This document shows, in pieces, positions 1-6,348 of a stretch of 7,212 nucleotides of DNA. The notes under the pieces were generated by a model. That model did no database searches. It saw nothing but the letters and a program-made list of their open reading frames with translations, and was not told the DNA's origin. The stretch spans positions 1 through 7,212 of the forward strand of contig DASRIA010000075.1 of NCBI GenBank assembly GCA_035650255.1, read 5' to 3'. Position 1 is the stretch's first letter, and each line of letters starts with the position of its first letter. The DNA is from DASRIA01 sp035650255 (GTDB lineage: Bacteria > Actinomycetota > Thermoleophilia > Solirubrobacterales > JBBDJG01). Made by a program: the position numbers and the translations under genes.

Positions 1-256
1 CGACTACGCGTGCGGCGGCGAGGGCGGCTTCCACCGTCGCGATCCGGCGCTCGAGCAACTCTTGATCCTCCAAAGCGTCGATCAGGTCGAGGTTGTCCGC
101 GAACTCTCCACCATGGGCGCGGGCCTCTCGCAGTCGATCGCTGATCCGCGCGCGACTGATCGTGGTCAGCGCGGTGAGCTCATCGCGCAGTCGTTCATAA
201 CCTTCCCGAGTAACGGCGGCCTGGCGGTCACCGGGGGCTTGGCCCATGGTGATCAT
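1..256 (-). CDS. GreA/GreB-family transcription elongation factor, N-terminal part (truncated by window edge)
   Basis: The 85 visible residues match the N-terminal antiparallel coiled coil of Gre factors, which enters the RNA polymerase secondary channel and stimulates cleavage of backtracked RNA. The family pattern is visible as T16-x-E-G-Y-x-x-L-x-x-E-L, then I38-x-x-R-L-x-E-A-R-A-H-G and a second helix rich in E, L and R ending in E69-R-R-I. The C-terminal FKBP-like domain lies outside the window. The start at 256 is chosen because AAGGAG sits 5 bases upstream; the ATG at 247 would leave that site too far away. At the hairpin tip the usual D-x-x-E-N of GreA reads E51-F-A-D54-N55, with one extra residue after H-G, so the acidic pair is kept but swapped and shifted. 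It could therefore be a cleavage-competent Gre, or a Gre-like regulator with altered activity. Family call is firm; exact function is not. Confidence 0.85.
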   Translation of the reverse strand, partial: MITMGQAPGDRQAAVTREGYERLRDELTALTTISRARISDRLREARAHGGEFADNLDLIDALEDQELLERRIATVEAALAAARVV

Positions 257-387
257 CTCGTCTCCTTTTGGATTGGCTGGCTAGAAGTCGGTGACGCCGC
301 GCTGGGCGCGGTGTCATGCCCTGAAGATCAAGGCCTGGGCGGCACGGTCTCCATGGCTGATGGCCCCATTTCCACCGGCAGGACTAC

Positions 388-573
388 TCACCGATGAGGT
401 TGGGCGAGCCACATGTGCAGCAGGGCGATCCGCCGGTGGAGCACCTCGTCGTCTTGCACTGCGTTGGCACGCATGTAGAGCATCGCGAGCTCACGGTGCA
501 GACGCCCGTCGTCCAGTCGGTCGAAGCCATCGCGGGTCAATGCGCCTGGACGGGCAGCCGTTCCGATCAGCAT
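388..573 (-). CDS. Small uncharacterised protein (61 aa)
   Basis: I do not recognise this protein with certainty. Its second half (about residues 20-61) is a likely amphipathic helical hairpin with the pattern L-D-D-x-R-L-H-R-E-L-x-x-L-Y, then D-D-E-V-L-H-R-R-I-x-L-L, ending in P-H-R. This resembles, from memory only, short actinobacterial proteins of the DUF6158 type. No signal peptide or membrane segment is visible. The ATG at 573 has a G-rich stretch (GGGGGG) 7 bases upstream. The frame stays open far upstream, but that extension is Arg/Pro/Gly-rich and runs opposite the sensor kinase, so I reject it. It lies 131 bp before the Gre-like gene on the same strand. A possible promoter lies about 45 bp upstream. 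Coding is supported by natural composition and an aligned start; the function is unknown. Confidence 0.6.
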   Translation of the reverse strand: MLIGTAARPGALTRDGFDRLDDGRLHRELAMLYMRANAVQDDEVLHRRIALLHMWLAQPHR

Positions 574-618
574 GGCGCAGCCCCCCGTGCCCGGGCGCCA
601 TCGAGTTGCCCGTGGACG

Positions 619-647
619 GCAATAGACAATGTTGCGGCGTAGGTCAA
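619..647 (-). promoter_or_regulatory. Possible sigma70-type promoter for the 61-aa gene
   Basis: On the minus strand, TTGACC (642-647) and TATTGC (619-624) are separated by exactly 17 bases. Transcription would begin near 612 and leave a leader of about 38 nt before the ATG at 573. The -35 match is good (5 of 6) and the -10 match is weak (3 of 6), so this is suggestive only. Confidence 0.3.
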
Positions 648-665
648 GTGCATGGCCACAGCATC

Positions 666-696
666 GCTCGTTGCGCGAGCCCCGACCATGGGGCTC
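666..696. repeat. Two overlapping, mutually exclusive inverted repeats upstream of the sensor kinase
   Basis: Arms GCTCG (666-670) and CGAGC (676-680) pair around a 5-base loop. Arms GAGCCCC (677-683) and GGGGCTC (690-696) pair around a 6-base loop. They share bases 677-680, so only one can form at a time in RNA. No T-tract follows. This could be an operator dyad or a leader structure, and GC-rich DNA also gives such repeats by chance. Confidence 0.4.
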
Positions 697-815
697 AACA
701 TGCATATCCAGCGTTCCAAGTGCCCAGTTGGAGAACCTGGAGCACTCAATCCGGCGCCCGCGTCCTGCCGCTTTCTGCTGGACTGTCATGGACGGCCCGG
801 GGGAACGAGGTGCAA

Positions 816-1883
816 GTGACTTCCGCGCGACCAGCCAGATCATCGTCGAGTGCCTCGGCAAGCTCCCGGCCTGCCCTGGTTGGCACGCCTCGCCCGGTGG
901 ATCGTCGCCGTGGCCGCGTGTCACTGCTGTGGTGGCTGTTCCTCGCTGACGGCGCCGTCCTGGTCGTCGCCTTCCTGCTGCTCGCATTCACGCCGATCAC
1001 CATCAGCGCCCCGATATCGATCGGGCAGCTAGGGCTCCTGCTCGGCGGCCTGCTGGCGATGCTCGCCTTGAATCTCATCCTGCTGAGACGGGTTCTGTCG
1101 CCCCTCATCCTCTTGACCGATTTGATGAGCACCATCGACCCGGACAGGCCGGGTCGCAGGCTGTCCAACGTCAACCCGCGCAGTTCGGAGGGCATGGCCC
1201 TGATGGACGCTTTCAATGGCATGCTGGACAGGCTGGAGACGGCTCGGCGCGAGGCGGCTCGCACTGCCCTGGCAGCTCAAGAAGCCGAGCGGCTGCGGGT
1301 CGCCCAGGAGCTTCACGACGAGATCGGGCAGACGCTCACGGCGATCACACTTCGGGCGGAGCACGCAGCCGGTGGCGATCCGGCCCGGGCTTCCCAGGAG
1401 CTTGGCCGAGTTGCAGATGCCGTGCGCGGGAGCCTGGACGAGGTGCGCCGGATTGCCCGCGAGCTGCGGCCCGAGGCGCTCGACGACCTCGGCCTCATGA
1501 ATGCCCTGATCGCGCTCTGCTCGCGAGTGGATGCGCAGGGAGGACCTAGGATCAGGCGACAGCTTCAGCCGCGCTTGCCACCGCTCACGCCAGACGTGGA
1601 GCTTGTCATCTACCGCATCGTCCAGGAGAGCCTTACCAACGCCCTCCGTCACGCCAACGCGACAGCTGTGACCGTTTCACTGAAGGCGGACGCCGAGACC
1701 GTGACGGTGTCGGTTGCCGACGACGGCGAAGGCATGCCCACCCACGCTCCCGGCGATACAGCCGGGATCGCCGGCATGCGCGAGCGGGCGCTGCTCGTAG
1801 GCGGTCGGCTGTCGATCGAGTCGAAGCCGGGTGTGGGAACCACCGTGCAGCTCGCGGTGCCGCTCGATGAGGGACTTGCATGA
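816..1883 (+). CDS. NarL/UhpB-type membrane sensor histidine kinase
   Basis: This 355-residue kinase autophosphorylates on His and passes phosphate to the regulator encoded directly after it. With the start used here, two membrane segments lie at about residues 37-58 and 69-90, separated by only about ten residues, so there is no real extracytoplasmic sensor domain. A HAMP-like linker (about 92-148) and a HisKA_3 dimerisation helix follow, with the phosphoacceptor in E-L-H167-D-E. The HATPase_c domain shows an N box (E271-S-L-T-N275), a G1 box (D302-D-G-E-G306) and a G2 region (G317-I-A-G-M-R-E-R). GTG 816 was chosen because GAGG lies 5 bases upstream. GTG 810, 897 or 918 are possible, and 897 or 918 would begin nearer the first membrane helix, as relatives often do. 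The stop overlaps the regulator start by 4 bp (ATGA), indicating translational coupling. Confidence 0.9.
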   Translation: MTSARPARSSSSASASSRPALVGTPRPVDRRRGRVSLLWWLFLADGAVLVVAFLLLAFTPITISAPISIGQLGLLLGGLLAMLALNLILLRRVLSPLILLTDLMSTIDPDRPGRRLSNVNPRSSEGMALMDAFNGMLDRLETARREAARTALAAQEAERLRVAQELHDEIGQTLTAITLRAEHAAGGDPARASQELGRVADAVRGSLDEVRRIARELRPEALDDLGLMNALIALCSRVDAQGGPRIRRQLQPRLPPLTPDVELVIYRIVQESLTNALRHANATAVTVSLKADAETVTVSVADDGEGMPTHAPGDTAGIAGMRERALLVGGRLSIESKPGVGTTVQLAVPLDEGLA

Positions 1884-2542
1884 CTGTGCCGTTGAAGACG
1901 CGCATCCTGCTCGCGGACGATCACACGGTTGTCCGCGCCGGCCTGCGCATGGTGCTGGACTCCGCGCCGGACCTGGAGGTGGTGGCAGAGGCGGGCGACG
2001 GTGCGAAGGCAGTGGAGATCGCCCTGTCGGAGGAGGACATCCACCTGGCTGTGCTCGACGTCTCGATGCCCCGGATGACCGGGCTGCAGGCGGCGCACGA
2101 GCTCTCTCGACGCAAGCCGGACCTGCGAGTGCTGATCCTGTCGATGCACGACAACGAGCAGTATTTCTTCGAGGCACTCAAGGCCGGCGCGTCCGGCTAC
2201 GTCCTCAAGAGCGTGGCGAACCGAGACTTGATCGAAGCCTGCCGCGCGACCATGCGGGGCGAACCATTCCTCTACCCGGCGGCCGTGAGGGCGCTGGTGC
2301 GCGACTACCTCGACCGCGCGAGCAGGGGGGAGGCGACCCCCGACGACCCATTGTCGGCACGCGAGCTCGAGGTGACCAAGTTGATCGCGGAGGGACTCAC
2401 GGGCGAGGAGATCGCAGAGCAGTTGTTCATCAGCAAGAAGACGGTCGACCGCCATCGGGCCAACATCCTCGAGAAGCTCGGAATGCGAAACCGAGTCGAG
2501 CTAACTCGCTACGCGATCAGGCGCGGCCTCGTGGAGCCGTAG
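1880..2542 (+). CDS. NarL/LuxR-family response regulator
   Basis: This 220-residue cytoplasmic transcription factor is the partner of the overlapping sensor kinase. The receiver domain (about 7-125) has the acidic pocket D13-D14, phosphoacceptor D60 in L-D-V-S-M-P, S88 in the switch position and K110 in the Y-V-L-K motif. A linker of about 30 residues follows. A LuxR-type helix-turn-helix begins near residue 156 (L-S-A-R-E-L-E-V) and includes the recognition-helix pattern I-S-K-K-T-V-D-R-H-R-A-N-I and the ending L-G-M-R-N-R-V-E-L. All residues needed for phosphorylation and DNA binding are present. Length is typical for the family. No separate ribosome site is needed, because the start lies within the ATGA overlap. 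Target genes cannot be identified from the sequence. Confidence 0.95.
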   Translation: MTVPLKTRILLADDHTVVRAGLRMVLDSAPDLEVVAEAGDGAKAVEIALSEEDIHLAVLDVSMPRMTGLQAAHELSRRKPDLRVLILSMHDNEQYFFEALKAGASGYVLKSVANRDLIEACRATMRGEPFLYPAAVRALVRDYLDRASRGEATPDDPLSARELEVTKLIAEGLTGEEIAEQLFISKKTVDRHRANILEKLGMRNRVELTRYAIRRGLVEP

Positions 2543-2543
2543 T

Positions 2544-2558
2544 GGTGGGGCAGCCACC
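2544..2558 (+). repeat. Short hairpin just after the response regulator stop
   Basis: GGTGG (2544-2548) and CCACC (2554-2558) pair around a 5-base loop, starting one base after the TAG stop. It lacks a T-tract, so it is at best a weak terminator or a 3'-end stabiliser. Confidence 0.25.
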
Positions 2559-2626
2559 GGCGTGTGCCTCGCTGCCAGGCTCGACGCGAACGTTCATCCC
2601 ATCGGGACTCTTGCTCACGCGGCCTG

Positions 2627-2680
2627 CGGCGGCGAGCGAATACATGACGACACCCATTGCCCGTCATGCGCTCGCCGCCG
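2627..2680. repeat. Strong bulged inverted repeat between the two-component genes and the 123-aa gene
   Basis: The outer arms CGGCGGCGAGCG (2627-2638) and CGCTCGCCGCCG (2669-2680) pair perfectly over 12 bp. The inner arms CATGACG (2643-2649) and CGTCATG (2662-2668) pair perfectly over 7 bp. The left side carries a 4-base bulge AATA (2639-2642), and the loop is 12 bases (2650-2661). No T-tract follows. The right arm ends 11 bases before the ATG at 2692. It may end the kinase-regulator transcript, act as a protein-binding dyad, or control translation of the next gene. Confidence 0.7.
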
Positions 2681-2691
2681 ACAATGGGGCC

Positions 2692-3063
2692 ATGGTTCAA
2701 GTCACGATCAGATGCCACCCAGTCGTACCGGTCGCCGCCGACGAGCTCGAGAGCTGGCTCACGCGCCAGGTCCACGACCTTCGGGCCGAGGCGCCGCAGG
2801 GCACCGTCAGGCTTTCGCGACTGACGCAGGCGATGCCGACAGCCGATGTCGACATCGGATGGTTGGTCGAGCTCGAGTTTCCCGTCGACGAGCCGCTCCT
2901 GACGCGAAATCGCCTCGCCGAGACGCTCACTGACATGCGGCTGTTGGGCCTCGAGCCGACCTTGCTGGCCCCGGTCGAGCTATCCGGCTGGTCGGCCCCT
3001 GCTGACGACATCGCCATCCGCACCGCCGGACACCTCCAGCCCGAATTCGTTCAGTCGCCGTAG
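2692..3063 (+). CDS. Conserved-looking hypothetical protein (123 aa)
   Basis: I do not recognise a named family. The protein begins M-V-Q-V-T-I-R-C-H-P-V-V-P-V and reads as a small soluble alpha/beta protein. An amphipathic helix covers about residues 17-32 (D-E-L-E-S-W-L). A central acidic strand region follows (A-D-V-D-I-G-W-L-V-E-L-E-F), then a second helix (R-L-A-E-T-L-T-D-M-R-L-L-G-L). There is no signal peptide, membrane segment or metal-binding cluster. ATG 2692 is preferred because the upstream inverted repeat would otherwise be coding; a GGGG run just before it is a weak ribosome site. An in-frame ATG at 2644 would add 16 residues. The frame remains open further back, through the regulator gene, but that part is non-coding shadow. 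The next gene starts 4 bp after the stop, so the two are probably co-translated. Confidence 0.7.
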   Translation: MVQVTIRCHPVVPVAADELESWLTRQVHDLRAEAPQGTVRLSRLTQAMPTADVDIGWLVELEFPVDEPLLTRNRLAETLTDMRLLGLEPTLLAPVELSGWSAPADDIAIRTAGHLQPEFVQSP

Positions 3064-3067
3064 CGGT

Positions 3068-3280
3068 ATGACCTCCCTCAGCGCCTCCCCAGATGGATCC
3101 GACCGCGACAACGAGGCCCCAGAGAATGCAACCGCGCGTTCTCGTCGGGGGATCGCGGATAGCAGGCCCGAAGCCCCATCGACGAAGGACGAGCTGGGCG
3201 AGCATTCCTTCCCCGCGAGCGACCCCCCGGCTGTCTGGACGTGGGAAGTCAACGGCCGCGCCGGATCCGCCCTCGGCTGA
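3068..3280 (+). CDS. Small FPASDPP-motif protein (70 aa)
   Basis: The first 40 residues are polar and rich in S, D, P and R, and probably disordered. The C-terminal part carries D41-E-L-x-E-H-S-F-P-A-S-D-P-P-A followed by W57-T-W. The core F48-P-A-S-D-P-P54 recurs, from my recollection, at the end of many short uncharacterised bacterial proteins, often after a D-E-x-x-E-x-S pattern as here. That conserved tail is the main reason to call this coding. Its function is unknown. No ribosome site precedes the ATG, but it begins 4 bp after the stop of the 123-residue gene, which fits translational coupling. Its stop faces the stop of the secreted propeller gene across 35 bp, in which I see no clear terminator. 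Confidence 0.7.
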   Translation: MTSLSASPDGSDRDNEAPENATARSRRGIADSRPEAPSTKDELGEHSFPASDPPAVWTWEVNGRAGSALG

Positions 3281-3315
3281 TCGCTGCGTCTGTCGCGCGG
3301 GTGGTTCCCTGCCGG

Positions 3316-5286
3316 CTAGCGGCGGAAGGAGTCGTAGCTCGGCGGCGCCGAGTCCGTGGCGGCGCCCTGCCGGCGGGGAACGTGCACGGTCGCAGTGCCC
3401 GAGCACGAGCCTCCCAGGCCGTCCGAGGCGGTGAAGGCGACACGGTAGACACGACCGTCCCCCAGCGCATCGCGCTCGGCGCGCAGGAGCACTCGGCCGG
3501 CACCACCTGCCAACGCGGCGTCGGGCGCGGGTCCGACGCGCTCGTCCTGCGTGACGCCCGTGATGCGGATCGTGAGCGGATCGCCGTCGGGATCGCTTGC
3601 GCCGCCCAGCTCGACGCTCCGCCACCTGCGGTCGGCGGGCAGCAGCGTCGCCGGAGTTCCGTGCACCGGTCCGCAGTCGGGTGGGGCGTTGGCGGTCGCC
3701 GCATAGACGTCTGTCCGGTCGTCTGCATCCTCGGGAAGGAGCTGCGCTGTGGTGTGGAACACGACGCGCCGGCCGTCCCGCGAGAAGAGGCATGTGCCGC
3801 AGAACGGAGATATGTTCGCCTCGTTCGGGCCGACCGAGATCAGGGTGGTGACCCCGGCGAAGCGCTCATACAGATCGCTTTGCGAATCGGTGTCCTCGGG
3901 CACCAGCTGCTTGTAGGAATCGAAGAAGACGCGTCGGCCGTCGTCCGAGAGGAACCGCACGTAATCCCCGGGGGAACAGGAGGATTCGAACGGACACACG
4001 TCCTGGGGCCCGGTTGACACGAGCGCGGTCGAGCTTCCGCTCCGCAGGTAGATGTCGACGTCCTCATCGGTGTCCTCGGGCTCGAGCTTCTCGCCCGTCG
4101 TGAACACGACGTGCGAGCCGTCCGGAGTCGCGGCCTGGAGGCTTGCGTGCGGGTATTGCGCGTACGTGATGGGCAAGGACCCCGTTGAGATCAGCTGGGG
4201 GGTTCCGTCGCGGAACAGATAGATGTCCTCGTTGTCGTCACCGTCCGCCTGGATGAGTCGCGCGAAGGTCTCGACCAAGATCGCGCCTCCATCGTCGGTC
4301 ACCCGGCGGAGGCGCACGTCACGTCGCGTCAGGCCGAAGGCGGGAGCGCTGTCGGGGGTCAGCAGTCCCACGATGCCTGCCGACACCTCGTAGACGTCGA
4401 CGAGGTCGTCCGTGTCGGCCGGATCGAGTGCCGCGTTGGTCGAGAAGAAGACGCTGGTGCCGTCGGTGGGGAACAGGTCGCCATCCCTGGCCGTCAAGGC
4501 ACCCGGCGTGAGCAGCTCGAGATTGCCGCCCGTGAGCGCATACCAGTCGGGCAGGGCGTCGGCGTCGGCGTCGACCAGGCGCTCGCTGCTCATGAAGAGG
4601 ATCCGCCGGCCGCTCGCATAGAACGCAGCCCAGTTGCAGGCGAGAGTTTCCCGCAGCCAGAAGCAATAGGACACGTTGGAGGTGGCGGCGTCCGGCGCGG
4701 CCGTCACCAGCCGGATTCCCGCGGGAGTGGACAGGTAGAGGTCGAAGTTGGCGTCGGTGTCATCCGGCGCTAACGCGTCCGCGGTGAAGAACAGCAGGCG
4801 CGAGGCGTTGGGGGAGATGCGCTCATCGAAGAAGCCGGCAATCGGGTCCGGGGTCAGCAGCGCGGTCACGCCGGTCCAGCTGCGGTACCTGTAGAGGTCG
4901 ATCGCGGTGTCCGTGTCGTCTGCCGTGAGCCTCTCCGCGGTCCGGAACACGACCGAGCCGTCCGGGGTCAGGTAGCCGTAGGCGTCGTGGGGGCCGTTGC
5001 CGCCCAGGGGACCCACCGAGGCGAGCGTGAGCCGGCCGCGGGATCGCAGATACACGTCTCCGGTCGAATCGGTGTCCTGGGGGACGAGCGACTCTTCGGT
5101 GTAGAACGTCACGCGGTGGCCGTTCCGGGAGATCGACGTGGCCACGGCGCCGCGGGCCCCGTTGCCGCCCGCCGGGCCGGTCGAGATCCGCTCGAGCCGG
5201 CTGTGGTCCGCCGATGCCGCGGGCGCAACCACGAGCCAGGTCAGGCCGGCGATCACCAATAGCGCGTTGCAGGGCCGCAGCCGCAT
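3316..5286 (-). CDS. Secreted TolB/WD40-like (PD40-type) beta-propeller protein with C-terminal Ig/cadherin-like domain
   Basis: This is a 656-residue exported protein. Residues 1-26 form a signal peptide: basic start M-R-L-R, hydrophobic core, and an A-S-A cleavage site before D27. From about 27 to 533 there are nine repeats of roughly 52-55 residues, each with S/T-x-D/N-G-x-x-V-x-F, then L-x-x-x-D-T-D and D-V/I/L-Y, then a strand ending in S-T-G-P or L-T-P-D. This fits propeller blades with Asp-rich loops. From 534 an Ig/cadherin-like domain contains S-D-P-D-G-D-P-L-T-I and later F-T-A-S-D-G-x-G-G-S-C. Cysteines occur in close pairs, as suits an oxidised extracytoplasmic protein. No anchor or sorting motif is visible. 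ATG 5286 has a GGGGGAGG site just upstream; a GTG at 5334 has none and would bury the signal peptide. Ligand and role are unknown. Confidence 0.85.
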   Translation of the reverse strand: MRLRPCNALLVIAGLTWLVVAPAASADHSRLERISTGPAGGNGARGAVATSISRNGHRVTFYTEESLVPQDTDSTGDVYLRSRGRLTLASVGPLGGNGPHDAYGYLTPDGSVVFRTAERLTADDTDTAIDLYRYRSWTGVTALLTPDPIAGFFDERISPNASRLLFFTADALAPDDTDANFDLYLSTPAGIRLVTAAPDAATSNVSYCFWLRETLACNWAAFYASGRRILFMSSERLVDADADALPDWYALTGGNLELLTPGALTARDGDLFPTDGTSVFFSTNAALDPADTDDLVDVYEVSAGIVGLLTPDSAPAFGLTRRDVRLRRVTDDGGAILVETFARLIQADGDDNEDIYLFRDGTPQLISTGSLPITYAQYPHASLQAATPDGSHVVFTTGEKLEPEDTDEDVDIYLRSGSSTALVSTGPQDVCPFESSCSPGDYVRFLSDDGRRVFFDSYKQLVPEDTDSQSDLYERFAGVTTLISVGPNEANISPFCGTCLFSRDGRRVVFHTTAQLLPEDADDRTDVYAATANAPPDCGPVHGTPATLLPADRRWRSVELGGASDPDGDPLTIRITGVTQDERVGPAPDAALAGGAGRVLLRAERDALGDGRVYRVAFTASDGLGGSCSGTATVHVPRRQGAATDSAPPSYDSFRR

Positions 5287-5326
5287 GCCCCTCCCCCGGG
5301 ACACCTCGGTCGTTACTGAACTGAGG

Positions 5327-5353
5327 CTTATCACAGCCGTTGCACTCCCTCAA
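5327..5353 (-). promoter_or_regulatory. Possible extended -10 promoter for the propeller gene
   Basis: On the minus strand, GATAAG (5327-5332) is preceded by TGT, an extended -10 pattern. TTGAGG (5348-5353) lies 15 bases upstream. Transcription would start near 5320, about 34 nt before the ATG at 5286. The short spacer makes this tentative; read-through from the nitrilase gene, 88 bp upstream, is an alternative. Confidence 0.3.
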
Positions 5354-5374
5354 GGCCGCGCCGCGGCGGTGACG

Positions 5375-6307
5375 CTATTCGTCGTCGGCGAGCACGACCG
5401 TGGGAAGCGCCCCGGCGAGCACGTCTTCGCGGCTGTAATGGCCGACCGCGTCGAAAAAGCGCTTGGTCTGCAGGCCCAGCCGCAGCTCGCAGTCAGCGAT
5501 CAGCATCCCTTCCTCCCCGTACAGCGGGCCCTCTAGCACGGCACCGGTGGGAGCGATGATCGTGGCTCCGCCGTTTCCGAACACCGCCTTGCCTTCCGGC
5601 AGCGGCACGGGGAAGTCGTCGGGAAAGGCGGAGGCCGGGATGTACTGCGGAACGGACACCACGAACGCGCCGCTTTCGATCGCGATGTGGCGCATCGACG
5701 CCTGCCAGCCGTCGCTGTCGTCGGCGGTCGGAGCAACCCAGATCTGCGGGCCGCCCTTGTAGATCGCATAGCGGGCGAGCGGCATGCGGTTCTCCCAGCA
5801 GATCAGGCCGCCGAGCCGGCCGACCGGCGTGTCGGCCACGGCGAGGTCGTCGCCTGCGCCGATCCCGTGGAAGAGCCGCTCGTGGTGGGTCGGCATCAGC
5901 TTGCGGTGCTTGCCGATCAGCCCACCGGGCCCGAGGTAGACGAGCGTGTTGTAGAGGGTGCCGGGGCGATCGGGATCGCGTTCGTTGACGCCGATCGCGC
6001 AATAGAGATTCCGGCTCGCGCAGACCGCCACGAGGCGGTCGAGCAGCTCACCCGGGACCTCGACCGAGTTGACCCACAGCCGTTCCCACAGCTCGTCCCA
6101 CCCGCCGAAGGAGGCGGCGTCTCGCGCCCAGGCGTTCGAGGGATAGAGCGGTACGAACGTCTCGGGGAGGACGGCCAAGCGTGCCCCCCGGTCGGCGGCC
6201 TCGTTCAGCAGGCGCGCGGCCTTGTCGACCGTCGCCTGCGCGTCCAGTATCACGGGCGTGGCCTGCACCGCGGCCACGCGCACTGTCTCGAACGTCGTCA
6301 CCGGCAC
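5375..6307 (-). CDS. Nitrilase-superfamily carbon-nitrogen hydrolase (nitrilase branch)
   Basis: This 310-residue cytoplasmic enzyme carries the catalytic triad of the superfamily: E49 in L-P-E-T-F, K136 in H-R-K-L-M-P-T, and nucleophile C170 in G-L-I-C-W-E-N. The supporting glutamate is E143 in H-H-E-R-L. The sequence after the cysteine (M-P-L-A-R-Y-A, then V-A-P-T-A-D-D and M-R-H-I-A-I-E) is that of true nitrilases, which convert R-CN to a carboxylic acid and ammonia, more than that of amidases or carbamoylases. The substrate cannot be read from the sequence. It is a little shorter at the C-terminus than many filament-forming nitrilases. The start is GTG 6307, with a weak GGA about 7 bases upstream; GTG 6301 is an alternative. 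It follows the Rho-N-like gene by 41 bp on the same strand and may be co-transcribed with it. Confidence 0.9.
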   Translation of the reverse strand: MPVTTFETVRVAAVQATPVILDAQATVDKAARLLNEAADRGARLAVLPETFVPLYPSNAWARDAASFGGWDELWERLWVNSVEVPGELLDRLVAVCASRNLYCAIGVNERDPDRPGTLYNTLVYLGPGGLIGKHRKLMPTHHERLFHGIGAGDDLAVADTPVGRLGGLICWENRMPLARYAIYKGGPQIWVAPTADDSDGWQASMRHIAIESGAFVVSVPQYIPASAFPDDFPVPLPEGKAVFGNGGATIIAPTGAVLEGPLYGEEGMLIADCELRLGLQTKRFFDAVGHYSREDVLAGALPTVVLADDE

Positions 6308-6348
6308 AACATATCCAGCCGCGGCTGCGTATCGGCCGCGCGCGTCGC

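Larger units (their letters stand above)
574..815. other. Divergent intergenic region between the 61-aa gene and the sensor kinase
   Basis: This 242-bp stretch separates two divergent transcription units and should hold promoters for both. Open frames run through it on both strands, but their Arg/Pro/Ser-rich translations look non-coding. It contains one candidate minus-strand promoter (619-647) and two overlapping inverted repeats (666-696). I see no convincing plus-strand promoter and no RNA gene. Confidence 0.5.

Noticed and set aside
291..815. N-terminal extension of the sensor kinase frame (175 extra codons)
   Set aside because: The translation is Arg/Ala/Pro/Trp-rich without domain features, and it runs opposite the more credible 61-residue gene. 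The kinase start has its own ribosome site near 816.
1649..2455. 268-codon minus-strand frame opposite the kinase and regulator
   Set aside because: It mirrors the two-component genes and has a His/Arg/Val-rich composition typical of antisense frames in GC-rich DNA.
2588..2595. GAACGTTC palindrome considered as a LexA-type SOS box
   Set aside because: Gram-positive LexA boxes need a 4-base spacer between GAAC and GTTC. Here the halves are joined directly, so it does not fit.
1831..2643. Long plus-strand frame leading into the 123-aa protein
   Set aside because: It overlaps the response regulator in another frame and is Gly/Arg/Pro-rich. Only the part from 2692 (or 2644) reads as a natural protein.
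3281..3315. Search for a bidirectional terminator between the convergent genes
   Set aside because: No convincing stem with a T-tract is visible on either strand in this 35-bp gap.
3241..4017. 258-codon plus-strand frame opposite the propeller gene
   Set aside because: The minus-strand gene has a signal peptide, regular repeats and a ribosome site; the plus-strand translation shows no domain pattern.
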